17,975 nucleotides of DNA, from assembly GCA_002455425.1 (NCBI GenBank), contig DKKT01000094.1:27396-45370 (forward strand), written 5' to 3'. The notes beneath the pieces are model-generated. The model saw nothing but the letters and a program-made list of their open reading frames with translations, did no database searches and was not told the DNA's origin. Positions 7,199-15,041 of this stretch are shown one piece after another. The translations under genes and the position numbers were made by a program. Positions within the stretch are counted from its first letter, which is position 1, and the number at the start of each line of letters is the position of its first letter. The DNA comes from Chthonomonas sp. UBA6659 (lineage in GTDB: Bacteria > Armatimonadota > Fimbriimonadia > Fimbriimonadales > Fimbriimonadaceae).

Positions 7199-7228
7199 GG
7201 GCCCGACCGGAGGGGTACCGGTGGGCCC
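7199..7228 (-). terminator. Hairpin with T-rich tail, terminator of the convergent minus-strand operon
   Basis: Arms GGGCCCGACCGG (7199-7210) and CCGGTGGGCCC (7218-7228) pair with one bulged base. Read on the minus strand the hairpin lies 23 nt after the stop of the STN/coiled-coil gene and is followed by CCTTTCTTC, a T-rich tail, which suits an intrinsic terminator in that direction. Confidence 0.65.
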
Positions 7229-7251
7229 AGAGTGTCGCAAGGGTCAAAGAC

Positions 7252-8418
7252 TTATTTGCTTCGCAAGTTGAACTTCTTACCGTCGAGAACGAACGAAAAG
7301 TTCCACGATCCGCCGTCGACGAATCCCTTCACCATCTCCTTTTGAGCCGGGGTGAGGTCGGCGTACTTGAGGTGGCCCTGCTTGGCGTGCTTCTCCCACT
7401 GGGCCTTCGTGATCGTCTCGATGAGCTTCTTGATCGGCGTCGAGGTGAAGACCCGGAGTCGACCGCTGTCTTTCAGACGTTCGAGCGACTTGAGCTCGCC
7501 GATTTCTGGAGCTACGAACACCTCGGTCCTCATGCCCTCGCGGAACTTGGGATCGGCCAGCTTCTTCTCCAGCTCGGCCGCACGTTTCTCCATTTCCGCC
7601 TTGAACTTCGGATCGTTGAACTTCTTTTCGAATTCCTTGGCTTGCTTCTCGGCTTCACGGGACCACTTCTCGGCGTCCTTCATGTGCCGCTCCATTTCGG
7701 CCTTGAATTTCGGATCGTCGAATTTCTTTTCGAGTTCCTTGGCTTGCTTCTCGGCTTCACGGGACCACTTCTCGGCGTCCTTCATGTGCCGTTCCATTTC
7801 GGCCTTGAACTTCGGATCGCTGAACTTCTTTTCGAATTCCTTGGCTCGCTTCTCGGCTTCCTTGGCGTAGCGCTCCCACTCGGCTTTCGCCTTCGGATCT
7901 TGCTCCCCGCTCTTTTCGAAGAACATCGGCGGAAGCGGTACCCCTTCCTTAAACACCTCGCCAAACACCTGTGGGGGCAGAACCTCAAAGCCCTCCAGAG
8001 ACTTCAGGCCGGGCGGAAGGACGAGCTCCTCGATCCGCTTGGTGCCGGGTATCGGTGCCAGATCCCGAAGGGGCACTCCCTCCACGATGACGCGCGGCGA
8101 CTGCTTGAGGATGTAGGTGTTACCCTTCTTCTCCCACTGCGTGTCGAACGCGGACGCGATCGCGTCCATGACGTCTTGAATCGGCTGGTCTTGGATGCTG
8201 AGGCTGAGCCGGGCGTTGCCATCGGCGTCGGCCCGGGCGACGAAGCTCACTCCCTGTTGGGAGAGCCACTTGAGCACATCCTTGAGCGTGGCATTCTCGA
8301 AGCTGCCGGTGAGCCGGCGATCAAGCGAACCGGGTGTCGTCGATTGTTGAGCAAACAGTCCAATCGCTAGCAGGCCGACGACGCTGGGGACCGCTATCCA
8401 TTTCACGGTATTCGTCAT
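7252..8418 (-). CDS. Exported protein with STN-like domain and tandem coiled-coil repeats
   Basis: With the start at 8418 the product has 388 residues and a signal peptide or anchor (MTNTVKWIAVPSVVGLLAIG, then LFAQQ). Residues 33-105 match the pattern of the short N-terminal domain of secretins and TonB receptors (STN): LTGSFENATLKDVLKWLSQQG, LSIQDQPIQDVMDAIASAF and NTYILK. Residues 172-298 are a highly charged coiled coil made of 34-residue repeats (unit DPKFKAEMERHMKDAEKWSR...), two of them nearly identical. Residues 300-388 are a small C-terminal domain. No secretin pore or TonB barrel follows, so this is an STN module reused in another protein, perhaps a periplasmic scaffold. A start at 8466 is possible with an AGGA site, but it would put 16 polar residues before the signal. 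It is the last gene of the 11455-7252 operon. Confidence 0.75.
   Translation of the reverse strand: MTNTVKWIAVPSVVGLLAIGLFAQQSTTPGSLDRRLTGSFENATLKDVLKWLSQQGVSFVARADADGNARLSLSIQDQPIQDVMDAIASAFDTQWEKKGNTYILKQSPRVIVEGVPLRDLAPIPGTKRIEELVLPPGLKSLEGFEVLPPQVFGEVFKEGVPLPPMFFEKSGEQDPKAKAEWERYAKEAEKRAKEFEKKFSDPKFKAEMERHMKDAEKWSREAEKQAKELEKKFDDPKFKAEMERHMKDAEKWSREAEKQAKEFEKKFNDPKFKAEMEKRAAELEKKLADPKFREGMRTEVFVAPEIGELKSLERLKDSGRLRVFTSTPIKKLIETITKAQWEKHAKQGHLKYADLTPAQKEMVKGFVDGGSWNFSFVLDGKKFNLRSK
7609..7812 (-). repeat. Two tandem 102-bp repeats encoding 34-residue coiled-coil units
   Basis: The units 7609-7710 and 7711-7812 differ at only 5 of 102 positions by direct comparison. More diverged partial units flank them on both sides (about 7540-7608 and 7813-7900). 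Copy number could vary by slippage or recombination. Confidence 0.9.
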
Positions 8419-8420
8419 AA

Positions 8421-8432
8421 AGGTACGTACCT
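8421..8432. promoter_or_regulatory. 12-bp perfect palindrome overlapping the ribosome binding site of the STN/coiled-coil gene
   Basis: AGGTACGTACCT is self-complementary. On the minus strand it begins within the GAGGAGG Shine-Dalgarno sequence and ends 2 nt before the ATG at 8418, so a small AGGT-ACGT-ACCT hairpin or a bound dimeric regulator could mask the ribosome site. A second palindrome, CTTTCGAAAG, lies at 8447-8456. Confidence 0.4.
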
Positions 8433-8507
8433 CCTCAGACAGAGTGCTTTCGAAAGGGGTACGCATCGATTTCCTAACGAGGTTCCTGGGCTAGGACCCG
8501 ACAAGCG

Positions 8508-8870
8508 TCAACGGGACTTGCCGCGCTTGGGCTTGCGGCCGATCATCTTCGCGGCGGTGGTAGCGATCAACAGCACGGTCGAGGCGAGTTCGACTCGCTG
8601 AGCGATCCTTTGGGTGGCGTCATCGACCGTGCCGGCGATGCTCTTGACGCGGCCGCCGACGGACTGGGTGAGGTCTTTGGCTTGGATCGCCACCTCTTCC
8701 ACCCGATCGGAGACCTTTTCGATGCGAGCCGTCAGCGACTTGATCCGAGCTTGGAGGTCGAGCAAGACCCGAATGAGGACGGCAAGGAGCGCCAGCGTTC
8801 CGATCATGACCAGGATGAACATCCCGGCTGCGATGCCCGTGACCCAATACCAATTCTCCGGAGCCGGCAC
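8508..8870 (-). CDS. Small membrane protein with cytoplasmic coiled coil (DUF948-like)
   Basis: The 120-residue product has one long transmembrane helix at about 8-37 (VTGIAAGMFILVMIGTLALL), then an amphipathic coiled coil at 38-90 with regularly spaced hydrophobic residues (ARIKSLTARIEKVSDRVEEV), a second moderately hydrophobic helix at 94-111, and a basic tail (GRKPKRGKSR). This layout is like DUF948/YtxG-type general stress membrane proteins, but it carries no specific motif. The GTG start shares one base with the upstream TAG stop (TAGTG), so it is probably translated by re-initiation after the large upstream gene. It may anchor or organise a complex at the inner membrane. Confidence 0.7.
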   Translation of the reverse strand: MPAPENWYWVTGIAAGMFILVMIGTLALLAVLIRVLLDLQARIKSLTARIEKVSDRVEEVAIQAKDLTQSVGGRVKSIAGTVDDATQRIAQRVELASTVLLIATTAAKMIGRKPKRGKSR

Positions 8871-11455
8871 TACCTGACCACCTTCGCTTCGACCTCGATC
8901 GTTTCGTTCGCCGGAAGGAGAAGCGCGACGCGCACCTCGCCTTCGTGGCTTTCCCAGACCTTACCTTGCGATTGGACCTGCGAGCCCCACAGTCCGCGCA
9001 TCACCCACTCGGTGCGAATATCCTTGTCCGACGGGTTTTGGATCGTGGCCGTCACCCACCGTTTGCGTGCGTCCATCTTGAACTCGATGAACTTTCCGAA
9101 GCCGAGCTCGAACTCGGCTCCGATCTGGCGCAAGATGATTCTTCGCCCGATGCCGTCCCAGGGGCGAACGGTGAGGATGCCGTTGTCATGGGCGAGGTGG
9201 CACCCGAACGCGAAGACTCCCATGCCCTTGTTCGGCAGGACGTACGACCCCGCTCCCCGTAAGTAGTGGAAGTACCCGAGCCCCGAAGCGCCGGTGAAGG
9301 CGTTGTAGCCATAGTGCTTCGAACTCAAGTCTGGACAGAAGCACATCGACGCACCGCCGTCCTGTCGGATCAGCGCCCACGGACCCATCATCCCGCCGAA
9401 GGCAAGCCGCATGTAGGCGTCCGGAATCGCGAGGTAGTCCCGGTCGAGCGACTCCAGAAACAGGAGCGAATTCGGCATCGTCGTGTGAGCCAAACAGGCT
9501 TCCCCACGGTCGACGAGCGCTCGGATCGGGGTCGAATCAGCTCCGTCCCAACTCCGTTTGTCGCTCCCATACCACCACCAACTCGGGGCGAGCGAGCGGG
9601 CGGCGTAGGCGCATCGCATGGTCCGCTCCAGGTGCTCGTCGTTGTCGAGGTAAAGCGCGGCGTGGAAGACCTCCTCGAAACCGGAGGTGTCGAGCACCGA
9701 TTCGCCCGCATAGGGGTACTGCTGCTTGACGATTTCCCGCGCCTTCATGTCGATCAGGGGCTGCAAGCGATCGGCGTCCTCATGGAGGCCCTCGCGGCGG
9801 AGATCACCGAGCAGGGAGTAGACCCGCGCATAGCCCAGCAGGCCGACCGTGCGAACGTAGTGCCGCCACCCGAAGCGAAACATCGCGAGGACGGTACGCA
9901 CCGCTCGGTCGAGATACACCTTGGGGGCGTGAAGTGTCTCGCCATAGGTCGAGGCGATGCGGTACATCGCATGGTAGAGGCTGACGACGTCAGGGTAGGT
10001 CAGCGGCCGCCCGGCATACACGCCCAGGCTTGTGCCGTCGCCGAGCGCGCTCGCGACCGACATATCGCCGGGGTTCTGCACCTGTTCGAGGAGGAAGTCC
10101 TCGATGTACTCGTCGAGGGTCCGGATCTGGATCCGATCGGGGTAGTTCGCGTTCTTCTCCGCGAGAAAGAGCGCATCCGCGAGGCTGCACTCGATTCCCG
10201 AGGCCCCTTCGTACTCGTCCGCCTCGGTCACCTGCTCATGATCGACGATGTTGGTCAGGAGGATCGCCTTGTCGAACCGACCTTCGAGGCGATGGACCTG
10301 ATTGCGCAGGATGTAGTCCGCGCGCTTCCGGATCAGCGACTCGATCGGCTCGGTGAACATCAGGTGAGCGTGGCTTAGCCGTCCCTCCCGGTCTTCGATC
10401 GTCACGCGGAGCGGTCCAGGCTCCCGAGGGCGAACAAAGCAGAAGCCACCCTCTTCGTCGAAATCGGTCTCGACCGTGGCGTCCCGGCTGACGAAGAAAC
10501 GCGCTGGAGCGACTCCTGCCACCTCGACCGCGATTCCGACGTCGACGGGAGCGACCGCGCTCGGCAAGAGCTTGATCGCCGGGCGGCGCAACAGGGACAA
10601 GGTTTGGAAGATGGTGTCCTGTTTGTCACGCTCGGTCGGAATGAACCGCATTTGGAACGAGCGCGTGTCCCCGGGCTCAAGAATCAGCGAGGTGTGTTCG
10701 TTCGCCCAGCTCTCCCAACCTTCACGCTCCATCGTCGCCCGGCTGTGTGCGTAAACCACCGGGATCCCCTCCCATTGGTGAGGGGTCGAGAGGGAAGCGG
10801 GGATGTGGTTGAAGAACTCCCATCCGGTTTGGTCACCTGGGATGATGAGCAGCCCGGGCGGCTCCGCGGTCATCCGCTGCGCGAACACCCAGCTTGCGGC
10901 ACCGCCGATGAACTTGTGGATGTAGAGTCGGCTGTTCCAAAGACGCTTGAGCTGTTCGTCGCTCCAACCGAAGCCGTCGTAGAAACAGTTGAGCGCAAGC
11001 GGAAACCCCAATTCCCCGATCTCGACGGTCACGCGGCCGCGGTTGCGCAGCTCAAGGTCCCAGACGACATGGGGCACGGCACCGGGAACCTCGTAAAAGC
11101 GCCCGGTCGATTGGACGTCCTCCAAGAACGGAAACTCGTACTCGAACGAAACCTTATCGGCTTCGAACGCCTCTTCGCGGTCGAGGTCGAGGAGCGGCTC
11201 CGCCGATTGGTTGCGACTGGAAATCCACGGGCCGTTGGGGTCGGTTCGGGCCGAGAGCAGGATCGTCCCTGGATACAGATCCTCGGCGTTCTCCTCGCCG
11301 AACGAAAGAGGGGGGAGGACGAACTGGAAGTCCTCACCTTCGTCCGGGAGCATCGGATCGGCGGCCCAAAGCTGCACGATCCGTCCACCAGGACCGAACT
11401 CCATGGAAATGAGAACGCCGGTGAGCTCGTGACGCTCGTCTGAGAACGGGTCCAT
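8870..11455 (-). CDS. Large cytoplasmic protein, DUF5695-like, possibly glycoside-hydrolase related
   Basis: The 861-residue product has no signal peptide or membrane segment. The first 370 residues look beta-rich (for example FQFVLPPLSFGEE, VVWDLELRNRGRVTVEIGEL, GDTRSFQMRFIP). Residues about 375-690 are helical, with aromatic-rich segments such as SWWWYGSDKRSWDG and FGWRHYVRTVGLLGYARVYS, as in alpha/alpha-toroid carbohydrate-active proteins. The C-terminal 130 residues are again beta-rich. The overall length and order suggest the uncharacterised DUF5695 family, from memory and without a search. No catalytic residues can be assigned. It diverges from an RbsC-type sugar permease, which supports a link to carbohydrate. 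The start ATG at 11455 has a GGAG site 4-5 nt upstream. It is first in an operon with two membrane/exported proteins. Confidence 0.6.
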   Translation of the reverse strand: MDPFSDERHELTGVLISMEFGPGGRIVQLWAADPMLPDEGEDFQFVLPPLSFGEENAEDLYPGTILLSARTDPNGPWISSRNQSAEPLLDLDREEAFEADKVSFEYEFPFLEDVQSTGRFYEVPGAVPHVVWDLELRNRGRVTVEIGELGFPLALNCFYDGFGWSDEQLKRLWNSRLYIHKFIGGAASWVFAQRMTAEPPGLLIIPGDQTGWEFFNHIPASLSTPHQWEGIPVVYAHSRATMEREGWESWANEHTSLILEPGDTRSFQMRFIPTERDKQDTIFQTLSLLRRPAIKLLPSAVAPVDVGIAVEVAGVAPARFFVSRDATVETDFDEEGGFCFVRPREPGPLRVTIEDREGRLSHAHLMFTEPIESLIRKRADYILRNQVHRLEGRFDKAILLTNIVDHEQVTEADEYEGASGIECSLADALFLAEKNANYPDRIQIRTLDEYIEDFLLEQVQNPGDMSVASALGDGTSLGVYAGRPLTYPDVVSLYHAMYRIASTYGETLHAPKVYLDRAVRTVLAMFRFGWRHYVRTVGLLGYARVYSLLGDLRREGLHEDADRLQPLIDMKAREIVKQQYPYAGESVLDTSGFEEVFHAALYLDNDEHLERTMRCAYAARSLAPSWWWYGSDKRSWDGADSTPIRALVDRGEACLAHTTMPNSLLFLESLDRDYLAIPDAYMRLAFGGMMGPWALIRQDGGASMCFCPDLSSKHYGYNAFTGASGLGYFHYLRGAGSYVLPNKGMGVFAFGCHLAHDNGILTVRPWDGIGRRIILRQIGAEFELGFGKFIEFKMDARKRWVTATIQNPSDKDIRTEWVMRGLWGSQVQSQGKVWESHEGEVRVALLLPANETIEVEAKVVR

Positions 11456-11535
11456 AGGGCTCCGGGAGCTTACCGCACACGGACCGCGCGCCCCCGCCGC
11501 GAAGGAGTGACTCGACCCAAGTCGAACTCGGATCC
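11456..11535. promoter_or_regulatory. Divergent promoter region between the DUF5695-like gene and the sugar permease gene
   Basis: These 80 bp separate two divergent starts. A CGAC-CCAA-GTCG inverted repeat is present near the permease start. An AAGGAG about 30 nt upstream of the permease ATG is too far away to serve it. No -35/-10 pair can be fixed. Confidence 0.3.
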
Positions 11536-12570
11536 ATGTCCGGACGGTTGGCCGTTCTCCTCAAGTCCCCGCTGTTTGGGATCGTCGTCGTCATCGTCCT
11601 CCTCAGCGTGGTCTTGACGCTCTTCGCCGGCACCCACGTCGACCGAACAACTGGGGCCACCGTGAACAACTTCCTGAACGCCAACACCCTCCTCCAAATC
11701 GCGACCGATGCGAGCTTCTTTGCGATCATGGCGATCGGGGCGACGCTGGTGATGGTCTTGCGTGGGATCGATCTCTCCGTCGGTTCGGTCTATGCGTTGG
11801 CCGGTGTCGCGATGGCGTTGGTCCTTCGCAACACGGAGTCGACCGGTCCTGCCGCCGTCCTCGTCGGTCTGACGATCGCCGTCGCGGTCGGACTTGGGTG
11901 CGGCCTCCTGAACGGGAGTCTGATCTGCGCTCTGGGCGTCCATCCTTTCGTGGTCACGCTGGGCGCGATGTGGGTGTATCGTGGGATCGCGTTTGTGAGT
12001 TCGCGAGCCGAGAGTGTGCTCCTCCCCGAACCCCTGACTCAGGTTGCCAAGAGCTCACTCGGCTTCGGCACCGGGGTGACCCCGGTGCCCCTGGTCACGA
12101 TGCTGGCGATCGCGGCCCTCGGTTCGATCTACTTGAAGCGGACGGCTCCAGGACGGCGGATCTTCGCGGTCGGTGGCAACAGCCTGGCTTGCCGCTACTC
12201 GGGCTTACCGATAACTCGCATCCTGGTCGGCGTCTACGGTCTGGCGGGGCTTGCCGCGGGTTTGGCGGCGTTCGTCGGGAACAGCTACTACGGTTCTGCG
12301 TCCTCCGGCGATGCCGCCGGGTACGAACTCTATGTGATCGCTTCGGCAGTCGTAGGGGGTGTCAGCCTGAGCGGGGGTCGCGGCACGGCCTGGGGGGCTT
12401 TGCTCGGGGCCTTCCTGATTGCGCTGATGCGCCAGTCGATCCGGACCCTGCACTTCGACCAGAACTACGAGCAGATCGTCATCGGGTGCGCGATCGTGCT
12501 CGCCGTCGCCCTCGACCGTTGGAGCACGATGCTTCGCGACCGAGGGCGACGGGAGTCAGCGGCTCAGTAG
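11536..12570 (+). CDS. RbsC/XylH-type sugar ABC transporter permease
   Basis: The 344-residue protein is very hydrophobic, with about 8-10 membrane helices. It carries the family hallmark GIDLSVGS at 77-84, then the cytoplasmic loop segment GRRIFAVGGNSLACRYSGLP, which contacts the ATPase, and GGVSLSGGRGTAWGALLGAF near the C-terminus. Such permeases form the channel of class 2 sugar importers (ribose, xylose, galactose, autoinducer-2) with an RbsA-type ATPase and a periplasmic binding protein. Neither partner is next to it, since both neighbours are unrelated genes on the opposite strand, so they must lie elsewhere or be absent. The ATG at 11536 is the only start in frame near the 5' end; the ribosome site is weak. 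Its last 7 nt overlap the end of the prepilin gene. Substrate unknown. Confidence 0.88.
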   Translation: MSGRLAVLLKSPLFGIVVVIVLLSVVLTLFAGTHVDRTTGATVNNFLNANTLLQIATDASFFAIMAIGATLVMVLRGIDLSVGSVYALAGVAMALVLRNTESTGPAAVLVGLTIAVAVGLGCGLLNGSLICALGVHPFVVTLGAMWVYRGIAFVSSRAESVLLPEPLTQVAKSSLGFGTGVTPVPLVTMLAIAALGSIYLKRTAPGRRIFAVGGNSLACRYSGLPITRILVGVYGLAGLAAGLAAFVGNSYYGSASSGDAAGYELYVIASAVVGGVSLSGGRGTAWGALLGAFLIALMRQSIRTLHFDQNYEQIVIGCAIVLAVALDRWSTMLRDRGRRESAAQ

Positions 12571-12890
12571 CTGCCGTGCTGTGAGCATGTGGGGGCGTCG
12601 CCGACGTTGCCGATGGTGTAGGTGCCCCCGGATGGACACGACGGGAACGCGGAGCCCTTGATGTACACGGGCCACAGGTCGGCTTGGACGACCGCGTCGC
12701 CCGTGTTCTTGCGATTCTCCATCGCAAACGTCTCCTTTGCGTGGGCGATCTGGCGGAGGTTCTCAAGGCACGATTTCTGACGCGCGCTCTCCCGGGCCTT
12801 GATCCACTGGGGCGTGGCGATCGCCAGCAATATGCCGATGATCAGCACCACGATCATGATCTCGACGAGTGTAAATCCTCTTCGACGCAA
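12564..12890 (-). CDS. Type IV pilin-like / type II secretion prepilin
   Basis: The 108-residue product begins MRRRGFTLVEIMIVVLIIGI, a classic class III prepilin signal: basic leader, cleavage by prepilin peptidase between G5 and F6, glutamate at mature position 5 (E10), then a hydrophobic assembly helix up to about residue 28. The helix continues into WIKARESARQKSCLENLRQI, as in major pseudopilins. The globular part is short, with three cysteines (C38, C84 and C101). The start codon is TTG at 12890; a perfect GGAGG lies 6 nt upstream and the leader fits exactly, so the start is secure. It is the last gene of the minus-strand run behind the glycosyltransferase, with 90 bp between them, and may have its own promoter. 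The pilus or secretion partners are not in this window. Confidence 0.93.
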   Translation of the reverse strand: MRRRGFTLVEIMIVVLIIGILLAIATPQWIKARESARQKSCLENLRQIAHAKETFAMENRKNTGDAVVQADLWPVYIKGSAFPSCPSGGTYTIGNVGDAPTCSQHGSY

Positions 12891-12980
12891 AACCTACCTC
12901 CGGTACTCTTCTTCCACATCGTCGCAGAAAGCCCACGATCCGTGGTCAGAACATTTTCGGCAAGGCTCATGCCAATGGAG

Positions 12981-13889
12981 CTAGGGACCATCGATCGGGG
13001 CGAAGAGAACCTTGGCAAAGAGCGCTGCGCGATCCCGTGGGCGGCGGGCGACGCCCAAGGTGAGGAGGCAGGCAACGCCGGCGATCAGGAGGCGCAGCAA
13101 CGCTCCCATTCGGTTCAGCGCCCAGGCCGTGGCGGCGGCAATCGGTCCTCCGTGGATAGAGAAGTACAGTTCCTTGCCCCGGTTGTAGCGAGCGACCGAT
13201 CGCCACCGGGCCGAACCCCCACTGCTCGCGCCAAGTTCGTGCACGAAACCCGCGGCGGGTACGAAGACGATCTCGCCGTGCCGGCGAAGTCGACGGCAGA
13301 GTTCGGTGTCTTCGCAATAGAGGAAGAAGCGCTCATCGAATCGCTCGATCGGCCGCATCATGAGACACGCTCCCATGACTTGCTCAGTCAGGGCGCTTGC
13401 CTTGCGTTCGGCGAGGAGTCGTTCGGTGTTCCAATAGGGTGAGAACCACCGCGAACCGGGGAACACCTTCTCGAGCGCGGTTTGCTCGCAGAACACGGCC
13501 CAAAGGGTCAGGCGGTTCGCGGTCGAGAGCTGGGTGCGCCCGTCCGATCCATGAAGGCGTCCGCCGGCGGCGACGACGTTCGGGTCGTCGAAGGCTTGGG
13601 CCAGAGTCGCGACCGCTCCCGGATCGGCGGCGGCATCGCTGTTGAGCAGGAGGACGAGCTTGCCTCGGGCGACGGCGAGCCCCTGGTTGTTCGCGGCCCC
13701 AAAACCGCGGTTCTCGGCATTGCGAATCAGCGTGGCGTCGGGGAACTCGGTCGCCACCATCTCCGCGGATCCATCTGAGGAGGCGTTGTCGACGACGATC
13801 GTCTCGCAACCGGCGTCGAGGCTGCGAAGGCAACGCCGGAGCAGGTCGCGCGTGTTGTAGCTGACCACGATGACGCTGATGCCGGGCAC
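12981..13889 (-). CDS. Family 2 glycosyltransferase (rhamnosyltransferase-like)
   Basis: The 302-residue protein opens with the GT-A nucleotide-binding strand MPGISVIVVSYNTRDLLRRC and IVVDNASSDGSAE (31-43). NSD at 83-85 corresponds to the metal-binding DxD-type motif, and FFLYCEDTELCRRLRR (188-203) is the acceptor/catalytic block typical of WbbL-type rhamnosyltransferases. Residues about 248-281 are hydrophobic and may attach it to the inner membrane. It should transfer a sugar from a nucleotide sugar to a surface polysaccharide or lipid carrier; the exact sugar cannot be told. The GTG start follows the purK TAA with no gap (TAAGTG), implying coupled translation, although the functions are unrelated. 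Confidence 0.88.
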   Translation of the reverse strand: MPGISVIVVSYNTRDLLRRCLRSLDAGCETIVVDNASSDGSAEMVATEFPDATLIRNAENRGFGAANNQGLAVARGKLVLLLNSDAAADPGAVATLAQAFDDPNVVAAGGRLHGSDGRTQLSTANRLTLWAVFCEQTALEKVFPGSRWFSPYWNTERLLAERKASALTEQVMGACLMMRPIERFDERFFLYCEDTELCRRLRRHGEIVFVPAAGFVHELGASSGGSARWRSVARYNRGKELYFSIHGGPIAAATAWALNRMGALLRLLIAGVACLLTLGVARRPRDRAALFAKVLFAPIDGP

Positions 13890-15041
13890 TTAGGGCTCCA
13901 CGAGATCATCAGGCTCCGGGTCCAATCTCCACGCGTTGTAGAACGCTTCCCGGGCTCGGACTGCACGATCGACGATGTCGCCCCCGACCGCATTGATGTG
14001 CCCGAGCTTTCGCCCCGGACGGGGTTGTTTGCCGTACCAGTGGACGCGGACGCCGAAGTCGGAGAAGATCGCGGCGACGAGGCCGCTGCGAAAGTCCCCG
14101 ACGTGGGGTTGTCCGATCAAGTTGGCCATGCACGTGGGGACCCCGTCGAGCGGAGCCGGGGGGAGATTGAGGGCGAGTCGGACATGCTGCTCGAACTGAC
14201 TCGGTCCGCCCCAGTCGAGCGTGTAGTGGCCGCTGTTGTGGGGTCGGGGTGCGATTTCGTTCACGACGAGCGATCCGTCCGCCTTCTCGAAGAGCTCGAC
14301 ACCGAACAGCCCCTCACCGCCCACCGCCTCGACCGCACGCAGAGCGATCTCCGTCGCATCGGCCTCCGCAGGGAAGACGAGGTCGCATTGGTGGTTGGCC
14401 TGGACCGTCTCCATCGTCGGAAAGCAAGCCTGGAGCCATTCGTCGCCATATCGCCGCCGCATGACCATCACTGCCAATTCGCGCTTGAACTCGACGAACT
14501 CCTCTGCGAGCCACCCGCCGTCCGCCCAGATCGTCTTGTAGTCCTCAAACTCCTGGGCATTGCGAGCGGTCCGTGTCCCCCGACCGTCATAACCGCCAAA
14601 TCGGGCTTTGAGGACCATGGGAAAGCCGATCGTTGCGATCGCGGCGGCGCCGTCGTCCGCAATCGCGACCGCCTTCGGGCTGGGCACCCCGGCTCTAACG
14701 TACGCTTCACGCTGGTGGAGCTTGTCCTGGACGGTCGCGAGACAGTCGAGTCCCGGCATCAGAAACTCGGGTGGACGCCCGAGCTGCTCGAGGGCTTCGC
14801 GCACGGCCGTCGCCGGGACGAATTCGTTCTCGAACGTGACGCGGGCGCAGACGGAGAACAGGTGTTTGAGCGCGTCGACATCGGTGAAGGCGGCCTGCAT
14901 CGCAGGCCCGACCTGGGCTGCCGGTCCGCCGCCGGCGGGGTCGAGGGACAGGCAGGCGAGGCCCATGCGCTGAGCGGCCATGATGGACATGCGTCCGAGC
15001 TGGCCGCCTCCCAGAATCCCCAAGTCAAACTCGAACGTCAT
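13890..15041 (-). CDS. purK: 5-(carboxyamino)imidazole ribonucleotide synthase
   Basis: PurK uses ATP and bicarbonate to convert AIR to N5-CAIR in purine synthesis in the cytoplasm. The 383-residue length suits the family. Visible landmarks are LGILGGGQLGRM at 7-18, the ATP-grasp loop KARFGGYDGRG at 145-155, LAEEFVEFKRELAVMV at 179-194, the metal-binding NEIAPRPHNSGHYT at 261-274, and HWYGKQPRPGRKLGHIN near the C-terminus. The ATG at 15041 is preceded by GGAGG with 5-nt spacing and gives the expected N-terminus; the frame is open to 15092, but that extension lies in the upstream gene and has no family match. It overlaps the formiminotransferase-like gene by 17 nt. The partner mutase PurE is not in the window. 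Confidence 0.95.
   Translation of the reverse strand: MTFEFDLGILGGGQLGRMSIMAAQRMGLACLSLDPAGGGPAAQVGPAMQAAFTDVDALKHLFSVCARVTFENEFVPATAVREALEQLGRPPEFLMPGLDCLATVQDKLHQREAYVRAGVPSPKAVAIADDGAAAIATIGFPMVLKARFGGYDGRGTRTARNAQEFEDYKTIWADGGWLAEEFVEFKRELAVMVMRRRYGDEWLQACFPTMETVQANHQCDLVFPAEADATEIALRAVEAVGGEGLFGVELFEKADGSLVVNEIAPRPHNSGHYTLDWGGPSQFEQHVRLALNLPPAPLDGVPTCMANLIGQPHVGDFRSGLVAAIFSDFGVRVHWYGKQPRPGRKLGHINAVGGDIVDRAVRAREAFYNAWRLDPEPDDLVEP

Noticed and set aside
7609..7812. Direct repeats considered as a CRISPR-like array
   Set aside because: The 102-bp units are contiguous, have no unique spacers, and encode a coiled coil in frame.
7342..8370. Plus-strand frame of 342 codons, Leu/Gly/Phe-rich
   Set aside because: Antisense to the coiled-coil repeats; its apparent repeats only mirror the 102-bp units.
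8419..8466. Longer start of the STN/coiled-coil gene at 8466
   Set aside because: It has an AGGA site but would add 16 polar residues before the signal peptide; kept only as an alternative.
9266..10378. Plus-strand frame of 370 codons
   Set aside because: Antisense to the DUF5695-like gene, which is longer and joined to its operon by a one-base overlap.
11291..11325. Possible fourth palindromic element in the DUF5695-like gene (GTTCTCCTC / GGACGAAC)
   Set aside because: Arms pair imperfectly and the encoded residues look like ordinary protein; not enough to call.
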